Source: Rhinopomastus cyanomelas
Lineage: Eukaryota > Chordata > Aves > Bucerotiformes > Rhinopomastidae
DNA: 64,000 nt
Direction of reading: 5' to 3'
Assembly: GCA_013400115.1 (NCBI GenBank)
Contig: VXBP01008960.1
Coordinates: forward strand, 46,079 to 110,078
Shown here in pieces: positions 38,601 to 48,100 of this stretch. Below the pieces are notes generated by a model. That model saw nothing but the letters and a program-made list of their open reading frames with translations. It ran no database searches and was not told the origin of the DNA. Both the position numbers and the translations under genes were made by a program. How positions within the stretch are numbered: the first letter of the stretch is position 1; the number at the start of each line of letters is the position of its first letter.

Positions 38601-39945
38601 GGGTCTGGCTGTATGAGTTTAAAAATAGAAAGCTATTGCTGTTCTGCTGTCTCCTTTCTGCCTTCACTCTCAACCCAGCGGACATCAGATGATTTTCTCC
38701 CCTGAGCCTGACACGAGAGAACAAAGAAAATACAGTCCTCTTCCACAAAACTGAAACCATTTCATCAGCACTGAGTGCACCACCAGGAATTTCTGCAACA
38801 GCAAAGCACATTTCACTCCTGAACCCATCACTGCTTTTTTTATCCTTTCCAACTGCCAGGCTCTGCTCAACAGCTGTAATTAGCTGCAGCTGTAAGACAC
38901 AGTCCTCCCCCCGGATTCTCTAGTGCGCTCAGCTGCACATCTTCACAAACCCCAGCTAAAATGACTTAGTGAAACCTTCCACTGCCTCATAGTCACGCTG
39001 GGCTGATACAGTCCTGCTCATCCTCACAACACTCAGGCGGAACACTGTCGGGCATCGCCAGCCACATCGCACCCGATCACCAAGTCAAGGTGATTCTTTA
39101 GTGCCGCAAGCAGAACACAAAGCTGAGACGAAAGACTCTCGGCAAGTTACTGAAGTTATCCTCCCACCCAGCACATCTGTGCTGTCGACGCTGTCACCAC
39201 ACCGTGGTTTTCACCCAGAAGATGACAAAGCAGCTGCACAGTATGGAAGGGCTGCACAGGATTGGGCTAAGCCGACAGACGGCTCGTATCCCGCTCTTCT
39301 TTCTACAGCTTAGACCAGCCCAGGTCCCTAACCGAGCAGCTACTGCGCCGAGAGCCTGGAACATAGCAGCTGCCCACCCGCCAGTGCGTGCGGCCGAGGA
39401 GATCGGCAGGAGAATTAAGCGAGACCCTCCCTCGTGTGGCCGCTGACACCACGGACCTTCTGCTGGCCCGGCAAGGTGCCCACCGGGGTCCCCCTGAACC
39501 ACAGACGTATCTGCGTGTGTGACCCAGGCACGGCCCAGCGTCCCCCGGACACTCATCCGAAGAGAAAACGGTATTTTTCCGAGGAGCGCTCGCCCTCTCG
39601 CCTGCTCCCCTCCCCGGGCGCCGCCTTTACAGACATTCGAGCGGTGAGGGTGCTCTGCCCGCGATCCGCAGCAGCGCGGACAGGCCTCGGCAACTCCCGC
39701 CCCACCGGAAGCCGCAGCCGGCCTCAGGGCCCCGCGCCCGCTCCGAGCCCGGGCCTCACCTTCCCGTCGGCGCCGAAGGGGAGAGGCTCCTCCTCCGCCC
39801 TGTCCCGCCGGGCGTCCGACGCACTGGGCGATGCTGCGGCTCCCTGCGGCGGGTAGTCGGGGAAAGGGTTGGCGAACGCCCGCTCCTCCATGTCAGCCTC
39901 GCCGCCCAGCTTCAAATTGAGCCGCTTGGACATGCCCTCTCCCAT
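14447..39945 (-). CDS. LANCL2: LanC-like protein 2, complete nine-exon gene
   Basis: Exons 39760-39945, 31903-32020, 28210-28417, 25198-25345, 24480-24626, 21390-21572, 19371-19547, 16169-16241 and 14447-14610 join in frame to 467 codons plus TAG. The start MGEGMSKRLNLKLGGEADME keeps Gly2, the N-myristoylation site of LANCL2. The repeated GxxG helices of the LanC-like barrel are seen in CGDAGPLAVG, YGRAGYLYALL, GAAHGVAGIYYM, HGAPGVIHM, HGTAGNGYSF and FEGMAGAIHF. The zinc site is Cys315 (HWCHG), Cys361 and His362 (ICHGTAGN). Family knowledge: LanC-like proteins bind glutathione and add it to dehydroamino acids; LANCL2 associates with the plasma membrane and has been linked to AKT and abscisic-acid signalling. 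Human LANCL2 has 450 residues; this one has a longer C-terminus. A LANCL1 identity is ruled out by the LANCL2-type N-terminus and the EGFR linkage. Confidence 0.97.
14611..16168 (-). other. LANCL2: LANCL2 intron 8
   Basis: A 1.56-kb intron between G|GTAAAG and TTTCAG. It contains only a short CR1 tail (15395-15468). Confidence 0.9.
15395..15468 (-). mobile_element. CR1 LINE 3' tail remnant
   Basis: AAATCATTTAGGTTGGAAAA, GACCTCCAAGGTCACTGAGC and CCAACC match the complement of an old CR1 3' end. Confidence 0.8.
16169..16241 (-). CDS. LANCL2: LANCL2 exon 8
   Basis: A short 73-nt exon with residues 390-413 plus one base: FAEWCLEYGAHGCRIPDR, then PYSLFE. Phase 0 to 1. The acceptor is CCCCAG|TTT and the donor is G|GTAAAG. 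It was found by protein similarity, as it lacks a long frame of its own. Confidence 0.95.
16325..16756 (+). mobile_element. CR1 LINE 3' fragments (two partial copies)
   Basis: First piece: CATCTTGTGACAGGACAAGG, GGTAACGG (16325-16420). Second piece: AACTGAAGGGGGCCTGCAGG through GAGGGGGCTGAGGCCCTGGA to CTGAGGTTCCTTCCAACC (16448-16756). Both are diverged. Confidence 0.85.
17155..17775 (+). mobile_element. CR1 LINE fragment with reverse-transcriptase core, internally deleted
   Basis: Open from 17187 to 17696 with RT motifs SSGVPQGSVLGPVLFNLFID and VSKFADDTKLGG (the catalytic F/YADD box), then KCRVLHLGKNNPRYQYRLG. At 17660 a single N separates CAGCATCCTGGG from GATATTCAAAACCTGCCTGG, skipping about 465 bp that the copy at 57776 retains. 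It is a non-functional fragment, antisense to LANCL2. Confidence 0.95.
17660..17660. other. Single ambiguous base (N)
   Basis: The only N in the window. It lies exactly at the junction of two CR1 segments that are not adjacent in a normal copy. Confidence 0.95.
18215..18607 (+). mobile_element. CR1 LINE 3' fragment
   Basis: GAGGAGCAGCTGAGGGAGC, GTTATTTGTTCTGAAGAAAA, TTAGGTTGGACATTAGGAAA, AGCTTCCTCATGGAAAGGGT and CACAACCTAAATGATTCAAT occur in CR1 order. It belongs to a more divergent subfamily than the other copies. Confidence 0.9.
18772..18820 (-). mobile_element. CR1 LINE 3' tail remnant
   Basis: ACAGAATCACAAACTGATTG, GGTTGTAAGGGACC and TTGAAGTTG resemble the complement of a CR1 3' end. 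It is very short. Confidence 0.5.
19371..19547 (-). CDS. LANCL2: LANCL2 exon 7 (zinc Cys-His pair)
   Basis: Residues 331-389, from TFKEDKYLKDAMDCSDVIW through YGICHGTAGNGYSFL to LYRACK. It is 177 nt, phase 0. Cys361 and His362 complete the zinc site. The acceptor is CTACAG|ACT and the donor is AAG|GTGAGC. Confidence 0.96.
19548..21389 (-). other. LANCL2: LANCL2 intron 6
   Basis: A 1.8-kb intron between AAG|GTGAAT and CTACAG. Nothing recognisable was seen in it. Confidence 0.85.
21390..21572 (-). CDS. LANCL2: LANCL2 exon 6 (first zinc cysteine)
   Basis: Residues 270-330, from PIANVDQEILAELVKPSIDY through VHWCHGAPGVIHM to MQAYK. It is 183 nt, phase 0. Cys315 of HWCHG is a zinc ligand in the LanC fold. 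The acceptor is TTCAAG|CCG and the donor is AAG|GTGAAT. Confidence 0.96.
21573..24479 (-). other. LANCL2: LANCL2 intron 5
   Basis: A 2.9-kb intron. No transposon was recognised. It contains a perfect cAMP-response-element palindrome TGACGTCA at 23428-23435 and a purine-rich plus-strand segment at about 23840-24070. Confidence 0.85.
24480..24626 (-). CDS. LANCL2: LANCL2 exon 5
   Basis: Residues 221-269, from VIDAIIESGKNFSKEERK to the helix motif GAAHGVAGIYYMLMQ. It is 147 nt, phase 0. The acceptor is TCTTAG|GTG and the donor is CAG|GTAAGA. Confidence 0.96.
24627..25197 (-). other. LANCL2: LANCL2 intron 4
   Basis: A 571-nt intron between GAG|GTGAGA and TCTTAG. No repeat was recognised. Confidence 0.9.
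25198..25345 (-). CDS. LANCL2: LANCL2 exon 4
   Basis: Residues 171-220, through LPDELLYGRAGYLYALLYLN to VPQSVVKE. It is 148 nt, phase 2 to 0. The acceptor chosen is CTGCAG|GTTG, which completes the Lys codon left by exon 3. The donor is GAG|GTGAGA. Confidence 0.95.
26337..26965 (-). mobile_element. CR1 LINE fragment, left arm of an inverted pair
   Basis: On the minus strand it reads KKANGILGCIRRSVSSRSRE, LYSALVRPHLEYCVQFWAPQ and RRATRMIRGQEGKAYEERL. It ends with the tail complementary to CATAGGATCATAGGATGTTA. It is longer at the 5' side than its partner at 29868-30304. It is sense to LANCL2. Confidence 0.95.
27748..27934 (+). mobile_element. CR1 LINE 3' fragment (two nested tails)
   Basis: Two consecutive CR1 ends, GGGGTGTCCCTGCCTGTGCT... 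and GATCTTTCGGGGTCCCTTCC...ATTCTATGATTCTA, lie in the same order as at 6375-6545. This implies one parent composite copy. Confidence 0.9.
28210..28417 (-). CDS. LANCL2: LANCL2 exon 3
   Basis: Residues 102-171, starting GIALLYLQLYRVT, through NLNGRRVTFLCGDAGPLAVG to KECVVK. It is 208 nt, phase 1 to 2. The acceptor is TTCCAG|GTATT and the donor is AA|GTAAGT. It is flanked at about 1.4 kb on each side by near-identical inverted CR1 arms. Confidence 0.96.
29868..30304 (+). mobile_element. CR1 LINE fragment, right arm of an inverted pair
   Basis: Starts within ...GGATGATTAGGGGACAGGAG and ends CCAACCCCTAACATCCTATG plus ATCCTATGA. It is nearly identical, in opposite orientation, to 26337-26773. It codes for YEERLRDLGLFSLEKRRL, then VSKYLKAGQEGG. 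It is antisense to LANCL2. Confidence 0.95.
30690..31275 (-). mobile_element. CR1 LINE fragment
   Basis: On the minus strand it reads CRVLHFGYNNPRQNYRLG, ERDLGVLVDSKLNMSQQC, VRPHLECCVQFRAPHFKRD and ERLRELGLFSLEKRRL, the CR1 reverse-transcriptase C-terminus, over two frames. It is 5'-truncated and its 3' tail is missing or eroded near 30690. It is sense to LANCL2. Confidence 0.92.
31903..32020 (-). CDS. LANCL2: LANCL2 exon 2
   Basis: Residues 63-101 plus the first base of codon 102. Reads VSTQFSKRIQAKIKDLLQQM and ends DCSAYTGWT. The acceptor is TTTCAG|GTC and the donor is G|GTGAGA (phase 1). Confidence 0.96.
32021..39759 (-). other. LANCL2: LANCL2 intron 1
   Basis: A 7.7-kb intron from AAG|GTGAGG to TTTCAG|GTC. 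I recognised no CR1 or other transposon in it, which is unusual for this window. A small hairpin and a 15-bp duplication lie at 33073-33152. The many short open frames show no similarity to known families. Confidence 0.85.
33073..33099 (+). repeat. Short inverted repeat (hairpin)
   Basis: ATCAATCAATCA and TGATTTATTGAT form a 12-bp stem with one mismatch around an AAA loop. The right arm plus CAG (33088-33102) recurs almost unchanged at 33138-33152. Confidence 0.8.
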
Positions 39946-40540
39946 GTCAGCCGGGCCCCGGCCCGCCTCCCGCACGGAGAGCCGCTGGGGACACGCTGCG
40001 TGCAGCCCCGTTGCTGGAGGCAGGAGGTGGAGCTGCGGCGTCGGAGCGGCATCAGAGCCGCAGGGGCAGTACGGGGCCGCAGCCAGGCCCCCCCGTGGGC
40101 AGAGGCCACCCGCCCTCCCCCCCAGCCAGGGAGGCACCGCCGTAGGGCCCGCCCGAGCGCCTCATTGCCCCCCGCTGCCGCCGCCGGCTCGAGCCCGCGG
40201 GCTGCTGCCGGCTCCTCCCGCCCGTCCCCCCGCGGTGGAGCCGAGCCGCCGGCTCTCAGTGAAGCAGCGACGGAAGCAACGGCCGCGCTAGACAGGACAG
40301 TCCCGGCAGCAGCACCCTCGCCCGCCTCAGCCGCGACCTCTACCAAGCCGCGACTATGAGCCCGCTCCGAGGGCACACAGCCAGCCCCGCGCCGCTGAAG
40401 GGAAGCGGCTGCGGCGAAGGACGGTGGCTCCCGAGTATCCGGGGGGGGTGGGGTGGGGACGGGCGCTTCCCTTAGCCCGCCCCCGGGCTCTGGCTGCCCG
40501 CCCTCGGCGGTGCGTGACGAGGGGTACTGGACGCCGAACG
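39430..40540 (-). promoter_or_regulatory. LANCL2: LANCL2 CpG-island promoter
   Basis: Very GC- and CpG-rich DNA spans LANCL2 exon 1 and its upstream side. GC boxes (CCCGCCCCC at about 40475, CTCCCGCCCGTCC at about 40215) are present and no TATA box is evident. The transcription start lies somewhere above 39945 but cannot be fixed by eye. Confidence 0.75.
39760..39945 (-). CDS. LANCL2: LANCL2 exon 1
   Basis: Encodes residues 1-62, from MGEGMSKRL to PFGADGK, ending AAG|GTGAGG in phase 0. The ATG at 39945 has a good context (GACATGG) and matches the human start. The stretch after ANPFPDY is alanine-, serine- and arginine-rich and differs from human, as expected for this disordered region. Confidence 0.95.
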
Positions 40541-40907
40541 CTGGGGATGCAGCCCTTCTTGCGGAGAGGGGCGAAATGTGAACGGCAGGGCTTCGGGTCA
40601 GCGGCAGTTCAGCCCCTCATCTTACGGGTTCCTCGGTCTACGGCTGGGTGAAGATCACCAGGGCAAGGGGCACTGCACTGACAGATCTCTTCTGTTCGCA
40701 GAGAAACGATAGATGAATTCTGAATAAAATAAAATACAGCCAGGAAAGGGAAAAATCGCCTCCCACTGCGGAACTCTTGTGACACAGGGCATCATCTAAG
40801 GCAGTCACTGTGACCCCTGTTCCAATTACTGCCGCTCTGTGACAAATCAAGGGTAAACGATGTAGGACTAAACCGCCTGGGAAGAAGAATAGGTCCCAGG
40901 GACAGGG

Positions 40908-41392
40908 GACTCACAGCCACTGAGATGACTGGGGGCCTGGAGCATCTCCCTTATGGAGGAGAGGCTGAGAGAGCTGGGGCTGTTTGGCCCAAAGAGGAGG
41001 AGACTGAGGAGTGATCTCATAAATGATTGAAAGTGTCTCAAGGGCTATTGTCACGATGATGGGGGATTGGACTAGATGAGCTTTCGAGCTCCCTTCCAAT
41101 CCCAGGCTCTTCTCACTGGTGCCCAGTGACAGAACAAGGAGCAATAGGTTTAGATGGGAACACAGAAGATTCAGTGTAAACATAAGGAAAACCTGATCGA
41201 AAGAGTAAGAAGCCTGGCACAGGCTGTCCAGAGTGGTTGTGGAGTCTCCTTCTCTGGAGACATTCAGAACTTGTCTGGATATGTTCCTCTGTGATCTCCT
41301 CTAGGAGAACCTGCTCTATCAGGGATGTTGGATGAGATGAAGTCCAGAGGTCTCTTTAAAACCCCTCCATTCTGCAATTCTGGAGCCTGGAC
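40908..41392 (+). mobile_element. CR1 LINE 3' fragment
   Basis: CTTATGGAGGAGAGGCTGAG, GCCCAAAGAGGAGGAGACTG, GGTGCCCAGTGACAGAACAA and GGAGTCTCCTTCTCTGGAGA follow CR1 order. A stray tail piece (GGGGATTGGACTAGATGAG) is embedded at about 41061, so the copy is rearranged or nested. Confidence 0.88.
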
Positions 41393-42280
41393 AGGCTGGA
41401 GAGGTGGACACAAGCCAACCTGATGGGATTCAACAAGACCAAGTGTAAGGTCCTGCATCTGGGTCAAGGCAATCCTAAGCACAAATACAGGCTGGGTAGT
41501 GACTGGCTGCAGAGTAGCCCTGAGGAGAGGGACTTGGGGGTGCTTGTGGACGAAAAGCTCAACATGAGCCAGCAGCGTGCACTTGCATTCCGGAAGGCAA
41601 ACCAGATCCTGGGCTGCATTAGAAGTGTGGCCAGCAGGTTGAGGGAGGTGATTCTCCCCCTCTACTTCGCTCTGGTGAGACCTCACCTGGAGGACTGCAT
41701 CCAGTTCTGGAGCCCTTATTACAAGAAGGATGTGGAGATGCTGGAGCGAGTGCAGAGGAGGGCCACGAGGATGATCAGAGGGCTGGAGCACCTCTCCTCT
41801 GAGGCCAGACAGAGAGTTGGGGCTGTTCAGTCTGGAGAAGAGGAGGCTCCCAGGTGACCTTATTGTGGCCTTCCAGTATCTGAAGGGGGCTACAAAAAGG
41901 CTGGGGAGGGACTTTTTAGGATGTCAGGTAGCGACAGGACTAGGGGGAATGGAGCAAAGCTGGAGATGGGTAGATTTAGAGTGGATGTGAGGAGGAAGTT
42001 CTTCACTAGTGGTGAGAGCCTGGAATGGGTTGCCCAGGGAGGTGGTGACGGCCCTGTCCTTGGAGGTGTTTAAGGCCAGGCTGGATGGGGCTCTGGCCAG
42101 CCTGATCTAGGGTGGGGTGTCCCTGCCCATGGTAGGGGAGTTGGAACTGGGTGATCCTGTGGTCCCTTCTAACCCTGAGTGACTGTATGACTTGGTCTAG
42201 GTGATCCTGCTGTGGCAGAGGGATTGGCCTTGATGATTTTTTGAGGTACCTTCCAATCCCTAATGATTCTATGATTCTGT
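41393..42280 (+). mobile_element. CR1 LINE fragment with RT C-terminal remnant
   Basis: Codes for CKVLHLGQGNPKHKYRLG, ERDLGVLVDEKLNMSQQ and LVRPHLEDCIQFWSPYY in a 144-codon frame (41423-41857), then shifts frame. It ends with two successive CR1-type tails (GTGGGGTGTCCCTGCC... and GATTTTTTGAGGTACCTTCC...ATTCTATGATTCTGTG), suggesting one copy inserted into the tail of another. Confidence 0.93.
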
Positions 42281-45149
42281 GGCTAAGACCTATTTTCCAA
42301 GAGCCTCTGAGTAGCTGTTTGGTGTTTCTGTGTGAGAAAGCACTGATTTAAGTTGTACTCATTACATCAGCTTGAAAGAGGTGTTAATAGACCGGCAGCC
42401 TTTCACACAGCGGGGTGTTCTGAGCTAACACAGAATGATGACAAAGGAGCTGGATCAAAGGTTGCCATCACCTCAGCTGAAGTCTTAAACCTGAGCTTAA
42501 ACATAGACTTCCGTAGGTGCTTCCTCTCAAGCATCTCTTCCAACAGCCCATGTTTCTCTTCCCCACTTCCAGGAAGGACCTACAGGCATTTCTCTTCCTC
42601 TATCACTACCCAAAAGCCACTTGTCACATCATCCTGCACCTAAGAAAACCAGTCCAGAAGCCCATGGAAAGAGCAAATCCATCTAACCACATCCAGAGTA
42701 TCTCCAGGGAACCCAAACCTTTGTCATGAAACAACACATCACATGCAAAGCTGTTCAGTTAATTGCTTAGGGAGGAAAATGCTCCACTGCATGTTTGGGC
42801 GCTCAGTAGCAACCAGATTTCACGCAGTGAAAGAAGGTGCCAGTTTTGCCAAGATGGTCAACCACCCTCTGCCCTGTTTTTGTTTAACTCCTGCCTCCGC
42901 CTGGAGTTTCTGTCCTTAAAAATGATGTGAGTCTCCCACCCTGACAGCCCTTGTGCAGTCACCACCGCCTGCTGTTTTATCTCACTTTTAAATAAACCAA
43001 CGAATACCCACCTACCTGTAACAGCCATTGCTCTCACAAGGTCCGTGTGAAGCTCCACTGGTGCCACAAAGCCCCGTGGAGGTCTCTCCAGGATCACCCT
43101 GCTGCAGGCAGTAGTCTCTGGGGCTAACACGGGCATAAAAGAACACTTCTTCCTGCTCTCCTTAGAAAGGAAATGGGTTTTAAAGTAAAAGGCTGCCTGC
43201 AACAAGAGCTCTAGTACTGACCTTCACACACACGTGGTGCTTATTAGAGACAAGTCCACTTCAAACAAACAATTCACATTCCCACCTGTTCTGTCATCCC
43301 AGCTCCTCTCTCAACAGCAACAGTACCCCATGTTGTAGGACTGGGGGCTTCTGCCCGATCTGTACTTACAGGTGGGCTCCAAGCAGGTCACCTCATCCTG
43401 CATGAGGTCAGGGTTGAAGAGAGCAAGCCCAGCCTCTCTGCTGAGCACCATCCCTCAATGCCTACCCTGCCACTGTCACCCCTCCTGAGGGTCTGACCTG
43501 GGTGAATGCTGACATCAGTTCTGTCCTCTGCCAGCACGCATAATGCAGCTCCAAGGAAGCCAGGCCACCTTCTCTGCAGTTCCCAGCACCTGCCTTGGGA
43601 ATAGCAAGGTCCCTCTGTTTGCCCAGATGCACATCAGGTACCAACACCCCTGGTTAAACACTCCTGCAGAAGGGCTGTCCCCAGGTGTGAGCAAGGCTGC
43701 CTGTCATCAGTTACTGCTGAAACACAGCTGCCCCGAAGAGCAGAGGTGACGCTGTTCCATCTGCAGTGCCCGGCGTTTGTCCAGGCGCTCTGGGAGGGGG
43801 GATCCAACTACAGCTGTAGTCCTCCCCAGAGTATTTTGTCTCTCGTATTGGCCACCTTGGAAATTTCTTACGCAATTTTATGTAATTATCACACATTTAG
43901 ATTAGTTTCCTAACAACTGGCTACACTGCTCTACCAGGCTGAGCTCGGGAGCGCAGCAGGCTGGGGTGTGCTAGGCACTGCTGCCAGTAATGACCGAGTG
44001 TGTGGGAGTCACATCTGCTCCTCTCAACATTAAAGCTAATTATTACTTTTCAGAATATCAGTTTTAACACAGAACCTTCCTAAGGCAGCCGATCACTAAG
44101 GCAGGCTGTGTGTGCATGAATTACGTGCCAGAGAGCAAAGGCTGATTTAATGGCTTTTATTAAAATAAAAACGCCACGCGTGAGCATCACCAGGTGCTGC
44201 TGGGAGCCAGTAACACGGGGACTATGTGATTTCTCCACAGAACAGGTTTAGCTGGTGAAACAAGCAGCCTACGTGTGGGCAGGGACTGGAAGAAGCTGAA
44301 CATGAGAAGGGTGCTGCAGTGGTTGGGTTTTTCCTGTGTACAAAGATCATGAATAAACACAAACCAATCTCATCTACAAACCATGATACCGGGGATTTAT
44401 CCAGGCTGATCACGGGTTGATGGCCCCAGCTCCTCTCTTTTTCACTGTCCTGGTAACCCAGTGTATTCTGCTTTGTTGTGCTGAGAACCCTGTAAGTCCT
44501 CTCCTCATTCTCTGCTCTGTTTCACCATCAGGACTGGGGAACACCAGCACTGCATTCAAATGGACTTGCCAACAGGATTTCTTTCTCCTGGGGTGGTACT
44601 GCTGTTTCAATCACCAGAGTCACTCTGGTCAAGGTTTTGTTTTGCCTGTCCTTACGAGGGAGCTGTTGCAAAGCTTACAGCCATTCAATTCCGAAATGTC
44701 CAGCAGGGTGGCTTCGTATGTGTCACAGGGATGAGTTTCTGAGGGACTGCTTTGACTCTGGTTTGGCTACTGTTATCAATGCGAAGTGATGACCTATCTG
44801 CCACTGAAAGAGCAGCTTCTAGCAGGGCCCGCCTAAGAAGCACTTGGGCTTTCATATTGCACTTCCAATGGTCCCGAGAGTCATCTGTATTAATTGCTCA
44901 TGGTGTCAAACTCCATCACAGTGCAGGCAAGGAGCCAGAGAGTTCTGGAGAGAGGAATGGGTCCTGTTGTCAGCTTCACTAAGCTCTGGATAAATCCTCA
45001 GGGTGGCAAATTCTAGCAAAACAGAAACAGCTAAGTACATCGATTACAAGACCTTAGTGAATGCTCTCCTCCGGCTACAAACTCTACAAGCCGGCCGCTG
45101 TAGCCTTCCCCCTAAAGCACAACAGTATATTACAGTGAAAGGTCTCAAA

Positions 45150-48100
45150 ACAGTAAAAACCACTCAAAAGAATAATGTACATCTGATTTTATCACTCAAT
45201 ATACAAACAGCTTTAATCAACAGTATAAACCACTAAACCGTATAAAAGTCAAGAGTTTCTCCTTGTAGAAATAGTGCTTTCAAGGCTGAGTAACTTTACA
45301 CCACTGCAAGGGTACTGCCCGTGTCCAGGGTGCACTGCTTGGAAGGTTATTAAACCACGACACTACAGCTCACGCTCTGTTGGCTGCGTCAGTACACAGC
45401 AGGCGGGACCTGGCAACGGATCCATAGGATCTCGGACTATTGCAAGGGATTCCCAACACTCACTCACTACTAAGCTGCCGCCTTCTATGCTCTCGGAGCC
45501 ATCAAGTTCAAACACCTCATCAATTTTAAGGGGAACTACTGCCATTAGGAATGTGGGATTCAAAAAGCAACCCAGGGGTGTGAGCCCAGCCTCCTACCGC
45601 TGTAGACACCTACCTTTTGTTATCATGACATACCATAATATTGAGGGCAGATGCAAACGCACCGTCTCCAGCACATGTGGGAGGCAAGCAGAAGAGTTTG
45701 GGTAAATTCCAGTGCCACCAGAAATGATGGACTGTGCTGGTTACACAGGAACAGCCCCTCAGCCGCTCCACTGATTTGCACCATATTAATCTGAAATACC
45801 CATCTCTTCAAGGTCAGAGGTACAGAGACCACGAGGGCCATGCTGTCATGCATCAGGACAGCCCCATCTGCACCACGTGAGAGCACAAGAGCCAAGTTGG
45901 CGGAGCAGCAGCTCCTGACGTCAGTGGTGTAACTCACCCTCGTGTCATTGCACTTGTTCCTGACACCGAGCCAGAACACCACGTGCCTGCTTTTCTTTTG
46001 ACTCTGCCCCTGTGTTGAGGTGAAGAGGAACTGGAACAGAGGAGAGGTTGTAGGTCTCCTCCTGTAGAGGAGAGGCCCCAAAGTGCTCCCTGGTTTTCTA
46101 TGGACAGGCCTCACCCTCTTGTTGCAGTCTCGGCTCCAGGTCTGTGCCAGCCCCAGCGAAGAGTGGAGATCTGCAGCTTTTCCCTTGAATGAGGCTGTGG
46201 TAATCAATACTCTACTCTTTTAAAGCGAGAACACGAGACATCACAACTTTGGTCCTGGTGCAGCCCATGCGACGAGCTACCCAAAGGTGAAGAACTGGCT
46301 TTGATCTGTATAAAAATATTCTTAAAAAATTATATTACAAAGGCTGCTGGGAAGCAGCGAGTCAGCAGCAACAGAGAGAGCACTCAGACACCCAGAGCAA
46401 TGCTAGGAAATGGGGTCCAGTGCAAGAACTGGAAGCAGTGGTGACAGACATGGCAAAGCCCCTTTGCCAAGCATCCCATGAGCACACAGCCTCCATCAGC
46501 AAGGAGGACACAGGTACCTTTTCATACCCTGTCCTCAGCCACATGTTTTCTCGCAGAGAAATGCAGTGGGATACAACAGCCAGAGTCCTTTAGTTGCTAG
46601 TTTGGAGAGGCAGCAGACAGAAGATGTTGAATCCTGCATTTGAAAAATGAGCTCTGGTCTAGAAATGCAAAGTTTCAGCTGGACACCCTGGAGCAGCCCC
46701 AAACAGACTCAGGATATCCTGGGCACCTTGGATCTCTGTAAGCTGCCGAGGCCCTGTGACACTGTTGTGGTTAAATGGGCAACAAGCTGCAGTGGGGACA
46801 TGACACCATTTCCAGTGATTACTGTTCTATGAGCTTTCTTCAGCTCAGTGGAGAACACTGGGTTTGCCACAGCACAGCTGACCCCAGGCCTGGAGCCCTG
46901 TATCTGTAGCAAGAGACTGATGTCCTTGCATCTTCCTTTTTCTCTCTCTAAACACAGTCCCTTCAAAACACAATGGTCTGCCAGACTGATATGGCTGCAG
47001 CTTCAGATCAATGTCCTTGTTTCCAGCAAAGTGCTGCTTCAGATTCCCTCCTCAAGAGTTTCAGAAGGGCAAGCACCTCTCTCCAATACTTCCCGAGCTA
47101 CCTAGCGCTGTAGACACTCACTGCTGCTGCTTAGGGCTTTCATATCTCTTCTAGTTTTTCAGTTCCAGTCCAACAGTACATCCCCCACACCCCTGAGCCG
47201 GGGACCCACTCGCAGTGACAAACACCCACCAAACAGGGCTGTCTGTAGATTTTTTCCCCCGTACACGGCCGTCCCCCAGACCGCCGCTCGGCACACACAG
47301 AGGCTGCCAATGGATTTACATGGTGCTACTCATGACAGGAGCCATTTCCCACGGCTGTTCTCCTTTCCTCAACAGATTTGTCAGGCAACATTCTCAGGAG
47401 CTGTTGCTCGATCCTCGACTCCAGATGCTGCACTGGAACGGAAACAAGTCCAGAGCACCGTGCCAACAGAAAGCTGACTATTTCTTGTTAGTCGGTACAG
47501 ACAACCCGTCCTCTGCAGCTCAGCCGCTTGTGGTACCCTCCAAGCAGCTGCCACTGTTCAGCTCGTCAGGGTCTCTGTAACAGACCCCAGCTGTGCATTG
47601 GCTCCTTGATCTGGGGGTTGGATTAAAACAGCCCTGCCAAGCTTCTGGTGGGAGGTGTCTGAATTGCTCACTCAAGTCACTCGATTCTTCCTGCATCCAC
47701 CAGAAGTGTTAGCGATGGAAGAACAGGAAGCTCTGTGTGTGGTGCTCCTGGAGAGCACAGCTGCTTCTGCTGCTGGGACTGACTTACAACAGCTAGCTGG
47801 AACCTCAGCCTTGCCTGCCGGCCTCCTCCACACGGATAACAGATGAAGCTGGGCATTTGAAGGAAGGAACAGGCAGCCCTGTGTTTGAGGGAGGGAAATG
47901 GTGTTTTGCACCACTCTACATTACTCTCCCTTTCCTCAAGTCACTCTCGGTGCCCCTGCTGCACAGCCAAGACGTGTCAGACCAAGGCAGGGGCAACCCA
48001 CCCCAGATTCTGCTCCAGCAAGGTACAGCAATGGGCAGGGCCCTTCTGTTTGCCACGTGTGTAAGGGGAAACTATTACTGTTCTGAGCCCTTTAAGAAGG

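Larger units (their letters stand above)
40600..45149. other. Intergenic DNA between EGFR and LANCL2
   Basis: Contains two abutting plus-strand CR1 copies (40908-42280), the AT-rich TTTTATTAAAATAAAA at 44155-44170, and one weak exon-like open frame on the minus strand (43016-43098). No gene was recognised. Confidence 0.6.
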
